Assembly: GCA_022448645.1 (NCBI GenBank)
Contig: JAKVBZ010000016.1
Coordinates: forward strand, 5,016-69,015
Source: Pirellulaceae bacterium
GTDB taxonomy: Bacteria > Planctomycetota > Planctomycetia > Pirellulales > Pirellulaceae
DNA length: 64,000 bases
Direction of reading: 5' to 3'
In this document: piece by piece, positions 17,710 to 27,930 of the stretch
Layout of the letters: the number at the start of each line of letters is the position of its first letter
Position numbering within the stretch: the stretch's first letter is position 1
Program-made: the position numbers and the translations under genes
The notes under the pieces: generated by a model
Database searches by the model: none
Seen by the model: only the letters and a program-made list of their open reading frames with translations
What the model was told of the DNA's origin: nothing

Positions 17710-18690
17710 ATGTTGTACCGGTGTTGGGTAGTAGGGGGATTGTCTGTTTGTTTGCTTGTCGGTTGTGCGAACCATGAGTCGGATTCAGTTGCTGAGAAGC
17801 CTTTGTTGCTGGCGGCAACTTCTTCACTGGCGGCAACTTCTTCACTGGACACGGTCGTCGCAGAAAGCTCTCAAGAAACGGCTGCCAACGATAACAGTTT
17901 CAACAAGATCTCTGAAGTCGCCGTGCATGTTCCGTCGGAGTCCGATTTGGATTTTGATAGGGACAGCTTCACCAAACATGCGACTACGAATTCGACAGCA
18001 AAGTCTCATCGCACGCAGTCGGCCGATGAAAAGATATCGCCGCCAACGAAAAGTCGAGGAAGATACGAGATGGTCACGGTTGTGGAGAAATTTGCTGACG
18101 GGTCCATCAGTCATCGTTGGCAGGAGAAACGCTACTTTGAAGGTGCTGTGGTGCGGCACGGTAGCTACGTTGAGTTCTATGAAAATGGAAAACGGTTCAT
18201 CGAAGGTAAGTATGTTGATGGTCGGCGCACCGGGACTTGGACCTATTGGCACGTGAATGGAAAAGTTGCTAAAAGTGGAGATTACTTGCAGGGGAAAACG
18301 CATGGCCATTGGCTGGTTTATGGAGCTGACGGGTTGCTGAACCGGGAGGAAAATTACCTGTCAGGTCGGAAGCATGGTGTTTGGGCCTATTTTCACACAG
18401 ACGGGAAAACGGTTCTCGAAAAGAACGTTTTTGACCAGGATCGACCCCATGGCGTGTGGACCAAATGGTATCCGCCTGGTGTGAGCCTCGAAGGTCAACC
18501 GGTACGCGAATACGAGACTCGCTATGAAAACGGCAAGCTGCATGGTGAAACTCAGCGTTGGTACCATACAGGGCAGCAGTTCAAATTGGAGAGCTACCGC
18601 CAAGGTAAGCCGCACGGGACATTCAGGACGTGGCGGCAGGGAGGTTCCTTGGTTAGCGAAATGCGGTACGAAAATGGCCAGGAAAAGTAG
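17710..18690 (+). CDS. MORN-repeat lipoprotein (YwqK-like)
   Basis: The signal peptide ends in the lipobox LLVGC (Cys19), so the mature protein is probably a lipoprotein. A low-complexity linker follows (residues about 20-120). From about residue 130 to the end there are about eight MORN_2-type repeats of the form 'G.Y..G...G.W..W..NGK', for example RTGTWTYWHVNGK and KHGVWAYFHTDGK. Such repeats form extended beta meanders. The family is sometimes labelled 'YwqK antitoxin', but nothing here supports a toxin-antitoxin role. There is no clear Shine-Dalgarno sequence. A second, separate MORN protein lies at 61053-62240. Confidence 0.82.
   Translation: MLYRCWVVGGLSVCLLVGCANHESDSVAEKPLLLAATSSLAATSSLDTVVAESSQETAANDNSFNKISEVAVHVPSESDLDFDRDSFTKHATTNSTAKSHRTQSADEKISPPTKSRGRYEMVTVVEKFADGSISHRWQEKRYFEGAVVRHGSYVEFYENGKRFIEGKYVDGRRTGTWTYWHVNGKVAKSGDYLQGKTHGHWLVYGADGLLNREENYLSGRKHGVWAYFHTDGKTVLEKNVFDQDRPHGVWTKWYPPGVSLEGQPVREYETRYENGKLHGETQRWYHTGQQFKLESYRQGKPHGTFRTWRQGGSLVSEMRYENGQEK
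17811..17846 (+). repeat. 18-bp in-frame tandem duplication in the MORN lipoprotein gene
   Basis: Two exact head-to-tail copies of ggcggcaacttcttcact, with two more matching bases after the second copy, encode AATSSLAATSSL in the linker just after the lipobox. It is the same length as the duplication in the polyprenyl synthase gene. Confidence 0.92.
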
Positions 18691-18832
18691 CCGGTTTTTT
18701 GGGGGTAGGCCTACAGGGTCCCCAAAAGATGCCGTGTCGTCTACAATCAACGCTTGATTGTTCCTCGTGCCGTGGACTCATGATATCTTTTTAGGCTCAC
18801 CCGGCGCAGCGCAACACGGAGGTCTGTCTCGT

Positions 18833-21415
18833 ATGGTGATGTCGGTAGCTTTGAATAGCGAGTCGTTCTTGGCTCGTTTTGGGCTGTCCCAGTTCCGGCC
18901 TGGTCAAAAGGAAGTGATTTCAGCGCTGGTGGACGGTCGGGATTGTGTGTGCGTGATGCCGACCGGTGGTGGCAAGAGTCTTTGTTATCAGCTTCCCGCG
19001 GTCATGCGTCACGGTGTGACTTTGGTCGTTTCGCCTTTGATCGCACTCATGAAAGATCAGGTTGATTCTCTGGCCGACCTGGGGATCTCCGCCACGTTTA
19101 TTAATAGCAGTTTAACGGCGGAAGAGCAGAGCCACCGCATTCATGGGATGCAAGCGGGTGAGTTTGATTTGGTGTACATCGCTCCAGAGCGATTTCGGAG
19201 CTCGCGGTTTGTCCGGGCGATTCGAGCCACTTCGGTACAACTGTTGGCTGTCGACGAAGCTCATTGCATCAGCGAATGGGGACACGACTTTCGTCCGGAT
19301 TATTCGCGGCTTGGACAATTTCGCCAGGCCATTGGGAATCCACAAACGATCGCTCTTACCGCAACTGCTACACCAGATGTTCGAGACGACGTCGTGGCCC
19401 AACTCGGTTTGAATGATCCTTTGGTGTTGGTGACGGGGTTTGCTCGACCGAACTTGTGCTACGAGGTGGAACGATGTGAAACGAGGCGCGAGAAAGACCA
19501 GGCCTTAGAAAATTTTCTGCAGCATATGCCTGGTCCGGGGATCGTCTATGCATCCAGTCGCGACAGGTGTGTAGAAGTGGCCAATGAGATTAACCTGCGT
19601 ACTGGTCGGGCTGTGGGTGTGTATCATGCGGGATTAGAACGGGAAGAGCGTTGCCAGGCTCAAGAACGTTTCATGCAAGGAGAGATCGATGTCGTTGTGG
19701 CCACGGTGGCATTTGGCATGGGGGTCGACAAGGCCAATGTGCGATTTGTAGTGCACTACAACATGCCGGGCAGTTTGGAGGCTTATTACCAGGAAGCAGG
19801 CAGGGCGGGACGAGATGGAAATGAATCGCGTTGTTTGTTGCTGTACAGCTCAGGTGACCGACATATTCACGAGTTCTTTATCGAATCCGCTCATCCATCT
19901 CGGGAAACGGTGGCGACAGTCTATGAGTACTTGCGTCGCTCAGACGAGGATCCTGTCGAACTTACCCAACAACAATTGAAAGACAAGCTGCGTCTGGATG
20001 TTAGCGTTGACGGTGTGCGTGCCTGTGAAAAATTATTGGAGCAATCGGGGGCTATAGAAAGATTGGAATCCCGACAAAACATGGCTTCTGTGCTTATCGA
20101 AAGCGAGCATCCTACTCTGGTTGACTTACTGCCGCGCCAGGCTTCCGCGCAGCGTCGGGTTTTGCAGGCTGTCGAACGTATTGTAGGCGATCGACGCTGC
20201 GAACGAGTTTATCTGCAACTCGCTTCGTTATCTGAGACGCTTTCCATGGAAGTGAACGCTTTGTCTAGGACCTTGCGTGAATTAGCCAAATTGCAAGCCT
20301 TCGACTACGTACCTCCGTTTCGGGGGCGAGCTGTCCATGTGTTGCAACGGTCGCGTCGTTTTGATTCCTTGGAGGTCGATTTTGAGCATTTGCAGGCTCT
20401 GAAGCAGGCAGAATACGGCAAGCTGCGCAGCATGATCAAATTTGCACAGACGTCTCAATGTAGGCAGTTGTTCATCTTGAGATATTTTGGTGAGTCGAAT
20501 GGTGATCGCTGCGACAAATGCGATGTATGTAACGCGGACGGTTCACAGGTTTCCCCCGATGCAACCATGCTGGAAGGGCCCGAGGACCCTCTTTATGAAG
20601 TTCTCTTGATCACGTTAAGTGGTATAGCTCGCATCGAACAAAAGTTTTCGAGCCGAGATATCGGCTTCGGCAAACAAATGGTGGCACAGATGTTGTGTGG
20701 ATCGAAATCCGCCAAGATCGCCAAATGGGGCTTAGAGGAGCTTTCTACTTTCGGGTTATTGGAGGATTTCAAGCAGACGCACGTGTCGAGCTTCATTGAT
20801 GCGTTGATTGATGAGCGGCTGGTGGAAAAGAATGAGATCGAACGTTTTCGACCCGTGATTCGCTTGACGGAACGTGGAGCTCGGGTGATGCTGGGCCAAG
20901 AGATCTTCGAAGAATCGATACAGGTTCCGCCGGAGATGTTGAAGAAGGCTCGTAAGCCGAGAAGGACTAGGCAGCAGCCAGCGGTTCGCTTGTCTCAAGT
21001 GGCAGCCGGTGATCAAGGTTTAAAGGTTCCTGACTTGCCCGTTCCTGGGATCCATCCACTGGCACTTCGAGTTGCTCATCAGCCGGTAGCGGCTGATGTG
21101 GAACCCATGACGGACGACTATGTATGGACCTGGCGGGTGCTGGATGCAGGTTTTTCTTTGGAAGAATGTTGTGCCATTCGTAAACTTTCCAGCGACACCG
21201 TTCTCGAGCATGCCTTGCAGGCCCTGGAGGATGGAAGGGTTTTGCGGATCGAAAGCTTCCTGCCACCAGATCAACTCGCAATTTTGAAAGAAATCGTACA
21301 TTCCGATCCGGATAAGGAAGATTTTCCCCGAGATTTGCCGACCACCGTGGGGCTTCCTGACAGAATCGTTCACCTATATTTGAAAAGCCGTGAATCTTCT
21401 TTGGACGCTCCGTAG
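18833..21415 (+). CDS. recQ: ATP-dependent DNA helicase RecQ
   Basis: RecQ unwinds DNA 3' to 5' in recombination and fork repair. The helicase core has motif 0 (FGLSQFRPGQ), Walker A MPTGGGKSLCYQ (about residues 42-53), the DEAH box in AVDEAHCISEWGHDFRPDY (about 139-157), and GRAGRDG. The RecQ zinc site has Cys at about 542 and CDKCDVC near 560-566, followed by a winged helix. There is no recognisable HRDC domain. Instead the last 100 residues look like a helix-turn-helix (HTH_40-type) module beginning VWTWRVLDAGFSLEE. At 860 residues it is much longer than E. coli RecQ (609). I chose ATG 18833 because GGAGG at 18818-18822 lies 10 bases upstream; a TTG at 18758 is less likely. Confidence 0.94.
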   Translation: MVMSVALNSESFLARFGLSQFRPGQKEVISALVDGRDCVCVMPTGGGKSLCYQLPAVMRHGVTLVVSPLIALMKDQVDSLADLGISATFINSSLTAEEQSHRIHGMQAGEFDLVYIAPERFRSSRFVRAIRATSVQLLAVDEAHCISEWGHDFRPDYSRLGQFRQAIGNPQTIALTATATPDVRDDVVAQLGLNDPLVLVTGFARPNLCYEVERCETRREKDQALENFLQHMPGPGIVYASSRDRCVEVANEINLRTGRAVGVYHAGLEREERCQAQERFMQGEIDVVVATVAFGMGVDKANVRFVVHYNMPGSLEAYYQEAGRAGRDGNESRCLLLYSSGDRHIHEFFIESAHPSRETVATVYEYLRRSDEDPVELTQQQLKDKLRLDVSVDGVRACEKLLEQSGAIERLESRQNMASVLIESEHPTLVDLLPRQASAQRRVLQAVERIVGDRRCERVYLQLASLSETLSMEVNALSRTLRELAKLQAFDYVPPFRGRAVHVLQRSRRFDSLEVDFEHLQALKQAEYGKLRSMIKFAQTSQCRQLFILRYFGESNGDRCDKCDVCNADGSQVSPDATMLEGPEDPLYEVLLITLSGIARIEQKFSSRDIGFGKQMVAQMLCGSKSAKIAKWGLEELSTFGLLEDFKQTHVSSFIDALIDERLVEKNEIERFRPVIRLTERGARVMLGQEIFEESIQVPPEMLKKARKPRRTRQQPAVRLSQVAAGDQGLKVPDLPVPGIHPLALRVAHQPVAADVEPMTDDYVWTWRVLDAGFSLEECCAIRKLSSDTVLEHALQALEDGRVLRIESFLPPDQLAILKEIVHSDPDKEDFPRDLPTTVGLPDRIVHLYLKSRESSLDAP

Positions 21416-21578
21416 TGGTTGATCCACCAACGTGACAGCTACTGGTATTCTCTGCGGAAGTCCTGAGTGTCCATCGTCGATACGCCGAAGTAAGTTGGCG
21501 GCAGACGATTCGCGTCGAAAATTTGCGGCAATTTGTATAGAATGACGCAGCAGACTGGTACACGTTGAAAGGAAATAC

Positions 21579-23573
21579 ATGGATTCGTCTTCCCCTGAAA
21601 AATCGAATGAACCTGTGGATGAGAATAAGTCAAGCCGCCGTCCCGCCTCAAACAGCTGGTTGCTCTTTGCATTCCTGGCGCTGTTCGTGGTGTTGATGGT
21701 ACATAGCGTGTTCTCGAAGGTCTCTGAGGTGGACTATCGCTTCTTTCAGGATCAGTTAAAGGAAGACAATGTTGCCATCTTGGAAAAACACGGATTGGAA
21801 TTGCATGGCACGTTCAAAAGGCGTCCAGACGCCCCCATGCGCCTTGATAAGAAAACTGGAGAGCTCGAACAACCAACAGATAAAGATGGTAATCCCAAGC
21901 TGTTGAAGAAAGAATTTATAACGAAAGTGCCAGACAGTGAGCAGGCACAGAATGAGTTCGAAGGTCTCGTCGCCCAAAGTGAAGTCTTTGAATACAAGGA
22001 TCGTGGCGAAAGGGATAATACCTTTTCGCTATTACTGGTGATGGTAGTGCTGCCATTGTTGATCCTGTTTGTTGTATTCGTGTTGTTTCGGCGGTCGCGA
22101 GACCAATTCTTTGGCGGTGGTTTTCTGTCGGGGTTTAGCAAGAGTCCGGCAAGGCGGTTCGAAGGAAGTCAGCAGCCCATCACTTTTGCTGAAGTAGCGG
22201 GATTGGAAAGCGTTAAAGCTGACCTGCAAGAGATGGTTGATTTTCTGAAAGAGCCGGAAAAATTTGAGCGTTTAGGAGGGCGAATTCCTGCGGGTGTTCT
22301 TCTGATGGGGCCTCCAGGAACCGGCAAAACATTGTTGGCTCGCGCGGTAGCCGGAGAAGCTGGCGTACCATTCTTTTCCGTGAATGGTTCGGAATTCATT
22401 CAGATGTTTGTCGGTGTCGGTGCAAGCCGTGTACGGGATTTGTTCAAGACCGCCAAAGAGAATGCCCCGGCGATTGTCTTTGTCGACGAAATCGATGCGG
22501 TGGGGCGTCAGCGTGGTGCGGGGCTAGGGGGCGGTCACGACGAACGTGAGCAGACACTCAACCAAATACTGAGTGAAATGGATGGTTTTGCACAGCACGA
22601 CACAATCATCGTCCTGGCTGCCACAAACCGGCCTGATGTATTGGATCCCGCCCTGTTACGCCCTGGCCGCTTTGACCGACATGTGACCGTTGATCGACCT
22701 ACCCTTAAAGGCCGATTGGAAATCTTCAAAGTTCACGTTCGCGAAGTACTGCTAGATGATGATGTTGACTTGAAACGCATGGCCGCCGGTACGGTGGGAC
22801 TGACCGGAGCTGATATTCGCAATGTTGTGAATGAAGCAGCGCTATGGGCCGCTCGTCATGACAAGTCCGCTGTTTCCATGAGTGACCTCGAGTTCGCCCG
22901 CGATAAGGTTTTGATGGGGGCGAAACGAGAAGAGGTGTTGCTGGAAAAAGAAAAAGAGAAAACTGCATTTCACGAAGCTGGGCATGCCTTGCTGACTTGG
23001 ATTACACCAGGTACGGATCGCGTCCACAAAGTGACGGTCATTCCTCGAGGTAGAATGTTGGGGGCTACCGAGATCCTTCCGGAAGAAGATCGCTTGAGTG
23101 TTTCCGAATCGGAACTGCACACGCGGTTAGTGTGTTTATTGGGAGGAAGGGCAGCCGAAGAACTTGTGTTCGATGAACACACGGCAGGTGCCGCGCAGGA
23201 TTTGGAGCAAGCTACCAAAATCGCTCGTCGTATGGTGACTCAATGGGGCATGAGTGAACGGCTGGGGCCAGTGAACTATAAGATCAGCGACGAAGATCCC
23301 TTTCTGGGGCGGGAAATGCACCAGCTGCGCGAGTTTAGCGAACACACCATGCAGGTGATCGACGAAGAAGTCGCTAAGATATTACACGCGGCGGCTGACC
23401 GAGCCTACCAGCTGCTTACAGACCATCGAGATAAGTTGGATAAGTTGGCACAGGCCTTGGTCGACCATGAAGAGCTTGACTTTAATGAAATAACAGAGTT
23501 GATCGGTCCCCCTGTGCAGACGGCTCACGATGAAAAGGAGCTGACTCGGTCCGAAATCGCCGTGGGCGACTAG
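21579..23573 (+). CDS. ftsH: ATP-dependent zinc metalloprotease FtsH
   Basis: FtsH is a membrane-anchored AAA+ protease that degrades misassembled membrane proteins and some regulators. The 664-residue product has two transmembrane segments (about 28-45 and 150-171) flanking a periplasmic domain. The AAA module has Walker A GPPGTGKT (about 243-250), Walker [15 protein letters not shown] and the arginine-rich second region of homology LLRPGRFDR. The zinc protease domain has HEAGH (465-469). AAAGGA lies 5 bases upstream of the ATG. It is followed by rsgA on the same strand. Confidence 0.97.
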   Translation: MDSSSPEKSNEPVDENKSSRRPASNSWLLFAFLALFVVLMVHSVFSKVSEVDYRFFQDQLKEDNVAILEKHGLELHGTFKRRPDAPMRLDKKTGELEQPTDKDGNPKLLKKEFITKVPDSEQAQNEFEGLVAQSEVFEYKDRGERDNTFSLLLVMVVLPLLILFVVFVLFRRSRDQFFGGGFLSGFSKSPARRFEGSQQPITFAEVAGLESVKADLQEMVDFLKEPEKFERLGGRIPAGVLLMGPPGTGKTLLARAVAGEAGVPFFSVNGSEFIQMFVGVGASRVRDLFKTAKENAPAIVFVDEIDAVGRQRGAGLGGGHDEREQTLNQILSEMDGFAQHDTIIVLAATNRPDVLDPALLRPGRFDRHVTVDRPTLKGRLEIFKVHVREVLLDDDVDLKRMAAGTVGLTGADIRNVVNEAALWAARHDKSAVSMSDLEFARDKVLMGAKREEVLLEKEKEKTAFHEAGHALLTWITPGTDRVHKVTVIPRGRMLGATEILPEEDRLSVSESELHTRLVCLLGGRAAEELVFDEHTAGAAQDLEQATKIARRMVTQWGMSERLGPVNYKISDEDPFLGREMHQLREFSEHTMQVIDEEVAKILHAAADRAYQLLTDHRDKLDKLAQALVDHEELDFNEITELIGPPVQTAHDEKELTRSEIAVGD

Positions 23574-23698
23574 TAGTTCATCCGGCTTCGATTGACAGTT
23601 TGAGACGGCAAAGATCCTGCCGGACTTACATGTCCATGAAGGGTCGTCGGGATACTAGGTGTGTCTGACTGAAAGCTTTACTTTCCAGCGCAACGTAC

Positions 23699-24841
23699 GT
23701 GGCTAAACGCAAAAAGCAGAAGCAGAAACAAAAGATCCGCACGGATTTTCGCAAGAACCGTGTGACGCGCCAGCGTGAAACCGACCTGACGCGTCGGTTT
23801 CACGGTGCTTCCGGTGACGAAGACGAACTTGTACAACGCGAGTCCGTCAGTGGAAAAGGAGCGTTGACTCGTCGGCGGACGGTCATCGGCGACGCCGCGG
23901 GAGATGATAATACGGGGTTTGCCGTGCACCCCGAAGTTGATCTTTCGGTTTGTCTTCAAGGCACGATACTTGCCGTCCATGGCTTGGAAAGCGTTGTAGA
24001 GACTGAAGAAGGTGTTCAGTATCGCTGCGTGACTCGTCGGGTGTTGAAGACCTTGGCGACGGATCAACGTCACGTTGTCGTTGCTGGAGATCAGGTGTGG
24101 TTTCGTCCTCAAGGGGAAGATGATGGTGTCATTGAGCGAGTGGCGCCGCGACACGGTGTGCTCAGTCGTACCAGCCGCGGCCGTCAGCATGTGATTGTGG
24201 CGAATATTGATCAGGTGCTCATCGTCTCCAGTGCAGCTGAGCCAGTCCTAAAGCCGCATCTGATTGATCGACTCATTCTGAGCGCCGAGAAGGGAGGGGT
24301 TCGACCGGTCGTCTGCATTAATAAGATTGATTTGATTCAGCCTTCCGATTTACAGCCTCTGGTAGGTGTCTACGGTCAGATGGGTTACGAAGTCGTCATG
24401 GTCAGCGCGGAAACCGGGAAAAATGTGGATCAACTTCGCCAATTGTTCATGGGGTGCCAAACCGTCCTGGCGGGGCAAAGTGGCGTCGGTAAATCATCGT
24501 TGATGAATTGTGTTTCTCCTGAATTAAACTTGACAGTAAGGGCTGTGAGTGGTGACACCCAAAAGGGAAGACACACGACGACAACAGCCAGGTTGATTCG
24601 GTTGGCTGAGGGTGGTTATGTGGTGGACACGCCGGGAATTCGCCAATTTGAGTTGTGGGACGTGTTGGCCTATGAAGTTGCCAATTATTTCCGCGATTTA
24701 AGGCCCTATATGGACCTCTGTCGGTTTCCGGATTGCACCCATTCCCATGAATCTGAATGTGCTGTGAAAGATGCTGTTGCGGACGGCAGACTTGATGCCC
24801 GCCGGTATGAGAGTTATTGTCAGTTATTGAGTGGAGATTAA
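23699..24841 (+). CDS. rsgA: Ribosome small-subunit-dependent GTPase RsgA
   Basis: RsgA is a circularly permuted GTPase that checks late 30S subunit maturation. An N-terminal, very basic extension ([11 protein letters not shown]) precedes an OB-fold. The G motifs occur in permuted order: NKIDLI (G4, about 201), then GQSGVGKSS (G1, about 258), then DTPGIRQF (G3, about 309). The C-terminal zinc site uses the Cys/His set in [14 protein letters not shown]. The start is GTG with no obvious Shine-Dalgarno sequence. Length (380) is normal once the basic tail is allowed for. Confidence 0.95.
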   Translation: MAKRKKQKQKQKIRTDFRKNRVTRQRETDLTRRFHGASGDEDELVQRESVSGKGALTRRRTVIGDAAGDDNTGFAVHPEVDLSVCLQGTILAVHGLESVVETEEGVQYRCVTRRVLKTLATDQRHVVVAGDQVWFRPQGEDDGVIERVAPRHGVLSRTSRGRQHVIVANIDQVLIVSSAAEPVLKPHLIDRLILSAEKGGVRPVVCINKIDLIQPSDLQPLVGVYGQMGYEVVMVSAETGKNVDQLRQLFMGCQTVLAGQSGVGKSSLMNCVSPELNLTVRAVSGDTQKGRHTTTTARLIRLAEGGYVVDTPGIRQFELWDVLAYEVANYFRDLRPYMDLCRFPDCTHSHESECAVKDAVADGRLDARRYESYCQLLSGD

Positions 24842-25156
24842 GACGACTGTGCCAGGTTCTGATTCAAAGCGTAAGCTGAACACGCTAACGTCGGGCGGAG
24901 ATGGGCAGTTTAACGGCAGTGCGTAGCCCGAAACTTAAGTGGTCGGTGATTCGGGTTTTGGAAACAGAGCTAAGCGGTATCCGCGATGACGCGGGTAATT
25001 GAAGGTGGGATAGCTTTTCGTATCCCGTGTCAAATCTTGAGTGGATGTTATTTTAAGATCCTGAATACTGAATCATTATCCTACAGTATATTTTATGAAT
25101 CTCATTGGTTTCAATGATCGCTGTGGTATCAAGACAGGCTCTTAAAACGAGTCGAA
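24842..25156. other. 315-bp gap after rsgA
   Basis: No supported gene. A perfect 6-bp inverted repeat GGGATA/TATCCC with an 8-base loop lies at 25007-25026 and could end the rsgA transcript, but no T-run follows. The last 100 bases are AT-rich and may hold the promoter of the next gene. Confidence 0.5.
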
Positions 25157-26131
25157 GTGTGTGATCCGACGGCGTTGGCGGCGGCCTGTCCGGCGCTGGT
25201 GCGTTCGGCTCACTGGAACGGCGGAGCATTTCTTTTGGTAAATTGCATTTCCTGTTGTCCGGCCACGACAAAAGTCCTGCTCGTGTTGTTGCGCATCGCG
25301 ATTGGTTGGCATTTGTTGTACGAGGGTCTCCACAAGCTTGAAACATTCGAGACAGCCCATCCTTGGTCCTCTCGCTGGTACCTGCAGAATAGTGAAGGCC
25401 CGGCGGCTGGGTTCTTTCAACGCTGGGCGCCCGAAAAACCACCTGTGGACTCTTTCGATCAAGCAAGCGTCTCAGCATATTGGTCGCGGGTCATTGAACG
25501 GCATGACTCCTTCTACCGTTACGACGAGGATCAGTTGGAAACAGCACACAGTGAAAGGCAGTTCTTTGGAAAACAGCTGCGAACTGAGGTGTTTGGGGAT
25601 CCTCTGATACAGGCGACGATCAGTGAACAAGCGAGACTGTTGGGGATCGAGTCAGGACAACGCACGACCAGTGAACGAAATAAGTTGATGAGTATACGAT
25701 CGAGATGGTTGGGTATCTTAGACTCGTACACGACCAAACTAGAGATCCAATTACAAGAATTGCTTGAGTCAGACCAACGTCAATTGGGCATTCCTCCGGC
25801 GAGCCGGCTGGTAGCTTGGATCGATCGGCTGGTCGTCGCTGGTTTGGTGGGGCTGGGAGGCTGTTTGGTGGTGGGTCTGTTTGGCCGGCCAGTTGCTGTC
25901 GCGGCAGCCATGTTGTTGTTGTTTTTTTATGTGGCGATGCCACCCTTGCCAGGATTAACCGGCACGCTTGATGGATCGTCTCATTATTTGATCGTGAACA
26001 CTATACTGATAGAAGTCATCGCGTTGTTGGCACTTGCCACGACGAGCTCAGGACGCTGGGCCGGGTTGGATTTTTTACTGCATCAAGTCGTTCGAACCTG
26101 CCAGGGCCGGCACGGGGACAACGATGCGTGA
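25157..26131 (+). CDS. DoxX-like membrane protein with a large insertion
   Basis: The protein opens with a Cys-rich stretch, then a first transmembrane helix with the DoxX-like pattern 'VLLRIAIGWHLLYEGLHKLE' (about residues 36-56). A soluble, Glu/Gln-rich insertion of roughly 150 residues follows. Three helices then end the protein (about 216-235, 240-262 and 275-298), with a 'GTLDGSSHYLIVNTILIE' motif typical of the family's last part. DoxX family proteins are usually about 130-160 residues; this one is 324. Function is unknown, possibly a quinone-linked membrane subunit. The start is uncertain: GTG 25157 has no Shine-Dalgarno sequence, whereas TTG 25235 is preceded by GGAG at 8 bases. It probably shares a transcript with the next gene, 37 bases downstream. 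Confidence 0.7.
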   Translation: MCDPTALAAACPALVRSAHWNGGAFLLVNCISCCPATTKVLLVLLRIAIGWHLLYEGLHKLETFETAHPWSSRWYLQNSEGPAAGFFQRWAPEKPPVDSFDQASVSAYWSRVIERHDSFYRYDEDQLETAHSERQFFGKQLRTEVFGDPLIQATISEQARLLGIESGQRTTSERNKLMSIRSRWLGILDSYTTKLEIQLQELLESDQRQLGIPPASRLVAWIDRLVVAGLVGLGGCLVVGLFGRPVAVAAAMLLLFFYVAMPPLPGLTGTLDGSSHYLIVNTILIEVIALLALATTSSGRWAGLDFLLHQVVRTCQGRHGDNDA

Positions 26132-26168
26132 TACGTCGAGAGTTTGTTAGACATACAGGCAGGCCTTT

Positions 26169-27704
26169 ATGAACCTTTCACCTGAAGAACGTCAGATTGG
26201 ACAAGAGAACTTTTTTCGTACTCTGGGAGTGACCCGCCGAGACCTGCTTAAAGCGGCTGCTGTCGCTCCAGCAGTGGGGGCCTTTTATTTTGGCTATTCC
26301 CAACTGGATGGGAATCCGGTCCGCGCTGCCCTGATCGGTTGCGGAGATCAGGGGAATGTTCTTCTTAATGATTCTAATCCCGAGTATGTGCAATTCATCG
26401 CCTATTGCGATATCCGACCTTCGCAGGCAGAACGCGTCAAAGTCGGTGATCCGAAAAGTTCACAACGTAGTGGATTCTTGTGGAAATACGATCTGAATGA
26501 ACAGCAATTCCAGCAGCAAGTTCGTTTCTACGACGATTATCAACGGTTATTGCAAGATCCGGACATCGAGTTGGTCGTCATCGCGCTGCCTTCTCACTTG
26601 CATCATGCTGTAGTGATGGATGCGTTGGCAGCAGGAAAGCACGTGTTTTGTGAGTCACCCATGGCGTTAGACGTTGCCCATTGTAAAGAGATGGCACGTA
26701 AGTCACGAGAAACGGAACGCTACCTGGCCGTAGGCCATCAGCGGCATTACAGCATTTTGTACGACAACACGCAGTCCTTGATTCGAAACGACCTGTTAGG
26801 CAGTGTGCACCACATTCGGGCTTTCTGGCATCGAAACGACAGTTGGCCGCGCATGGAAAATAACCGACCCGTCAAAGTAGACGGCGTCATTCAGTTGGAC
26901 GATCGTTGGCGCCCGGCTATTCCGGATGCCGATCGGTCCTTGGACGCTGGTTTGCTCAGTGGGCATGGATACGGGTCCGTTGAAGAGCTGTGTTGGTGGC
27001 GGCTGTTCCGACGCAGTGGCGGTGGTCTCATGCCCGAATTTGGCAGCCAGCAATTAGATGCTTGCAGTGTGCTGCTGGACAATGTCCAACCTCTGGCCGT
27101 TCAAGGCGTGGGAGGTAAATACTTCTTTGATGACGAACGTGACGTAGAAGATCACGTTTATGCTACGTTCGAGTTTCCAGGTCCTACACATCCTTTGGGT
27201 AAGAAACAGGGTAATGTCGATCACGACATTGTGGTGGTCACCTACTCGTCGATATGTACCAACGCGGGCGAGCAGTACGGTGAACAGATCATGGGTTCGC
27301 GAGGAACAATGTACGTTGAGTCCGAAAGAGATGTAATGCTCTATCGCGAAGTCAGCCCTGGGAATAACGTGTTGGCGTACGCCACTGAGGTGACCGTATC
27401 GACTCAAGATTCCGACCAGCCAGTCCTAGAAACGTCAGAATCCTCGGCAATGGGAACCGCATCCAGCGGTGTCGCCCAATCTTCATTGGCCGGAGGCCCC
27501 AGTCCCGGGTTTCGTGAGCAGTTGGAACATCTGGCTTGGTGCATCCGGCATCCGGATTTGGAAAACCAGCCACGGTGCGGCCCTGAGTTGGCCTTGTCGC
27601 GAGCCGTTGTGGCGCTTACCGCGAATCTAGCTATGGTTGATCATCGACGTATCGAGTTCCGTCCAGAATGGTTTGATGTGGACAGCGACGAGATTCCGAA
27701 ATAG
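26169..27704 (+). CDS. Tat-signal Gfo/Idh/MocA-family oxidoreductase
   Basis: The product has a twin-arginine signal (TRRDLLKAAAVAPAVGAFYF, about residues 23-42), then a Rossmann fold (VRAALIGCGDQGN) and the C-terminal domain of the glucose-fructose/inositol dehydrogenase family. The folded enzyme with its NAD(P) cofactor is probably exported through the Tat system. The usual EKP motif is ESP here (Glu162-Ser163-Pro164), so the conserved lysine is missing and catalysis may be altered or lost. At 511 residues it is longer than typical members (about 340-450). The substrate is unknown; related exported proteins are abundant in planctomycetes. Confidence 0.85.
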   Translation: MNLSPEERQIGQENFFRTLGVTRRDLLKAAAVAPAVGAFYFGYSQLDGNPVRAALIGCGDQGNVLLNDSNPEYVQFIAYCDIRPSQAERVKVGDPKSSQRSGFLWKYDLNEQQFQQQVRFYDDYQRLLQDPDIELVVIALPSHLHHAVVMDALAAGKHVFCESPMALDVAHCKEMARKSRETERYLAVGHQRHYSILYDNTQSLIRNDLLGSVHHIRAFWHRNDSWPRMENNRPVKVDGVIQLDDRWRPAIPDADRSLDAGLLSGHGYGSVEELCWWRLFRRSGGGLMPEFGSQQLDACSVLLDNVQPLAVQGVGGKYFFDDERDVEDHVYATFEFPGPTHPLGKKQGNVDHDIVVVTYSSICTNAGEQYGEQIMGSRGTMYVESERDVMLYREVSPGNNVLAYATEVTVSTQDSDQPVLETSESSAMGTASSGVAQSSLAGGPSPGFREQLEHLAWCIRHPDLENQPRCGPELALSRAVVALTANLAMVDHRRIEFRPEWFDVDSDEIPK

Positions 27705-27930
27705 CCAACGCTCTAGAGTGATTTGGAAGCGGTTCTTAGTAGAAGGCAGGCGATGGCTCTGGCGTCGTCTTAGACCTGAAACAGAGGGTAAAGCGTCTCA
27801 AGCCGTGGTAATAGCCAGGGCCTGCAATGCCTCGGATCGTCTAGGCGCTCGACGCGGCTCGCTGACAGCAAATTCTAGAGGTTTTGGTTTTCGACAGACA
27901 AGTTTCTGCTTTGCAAGCAAGCGTCTGGGA

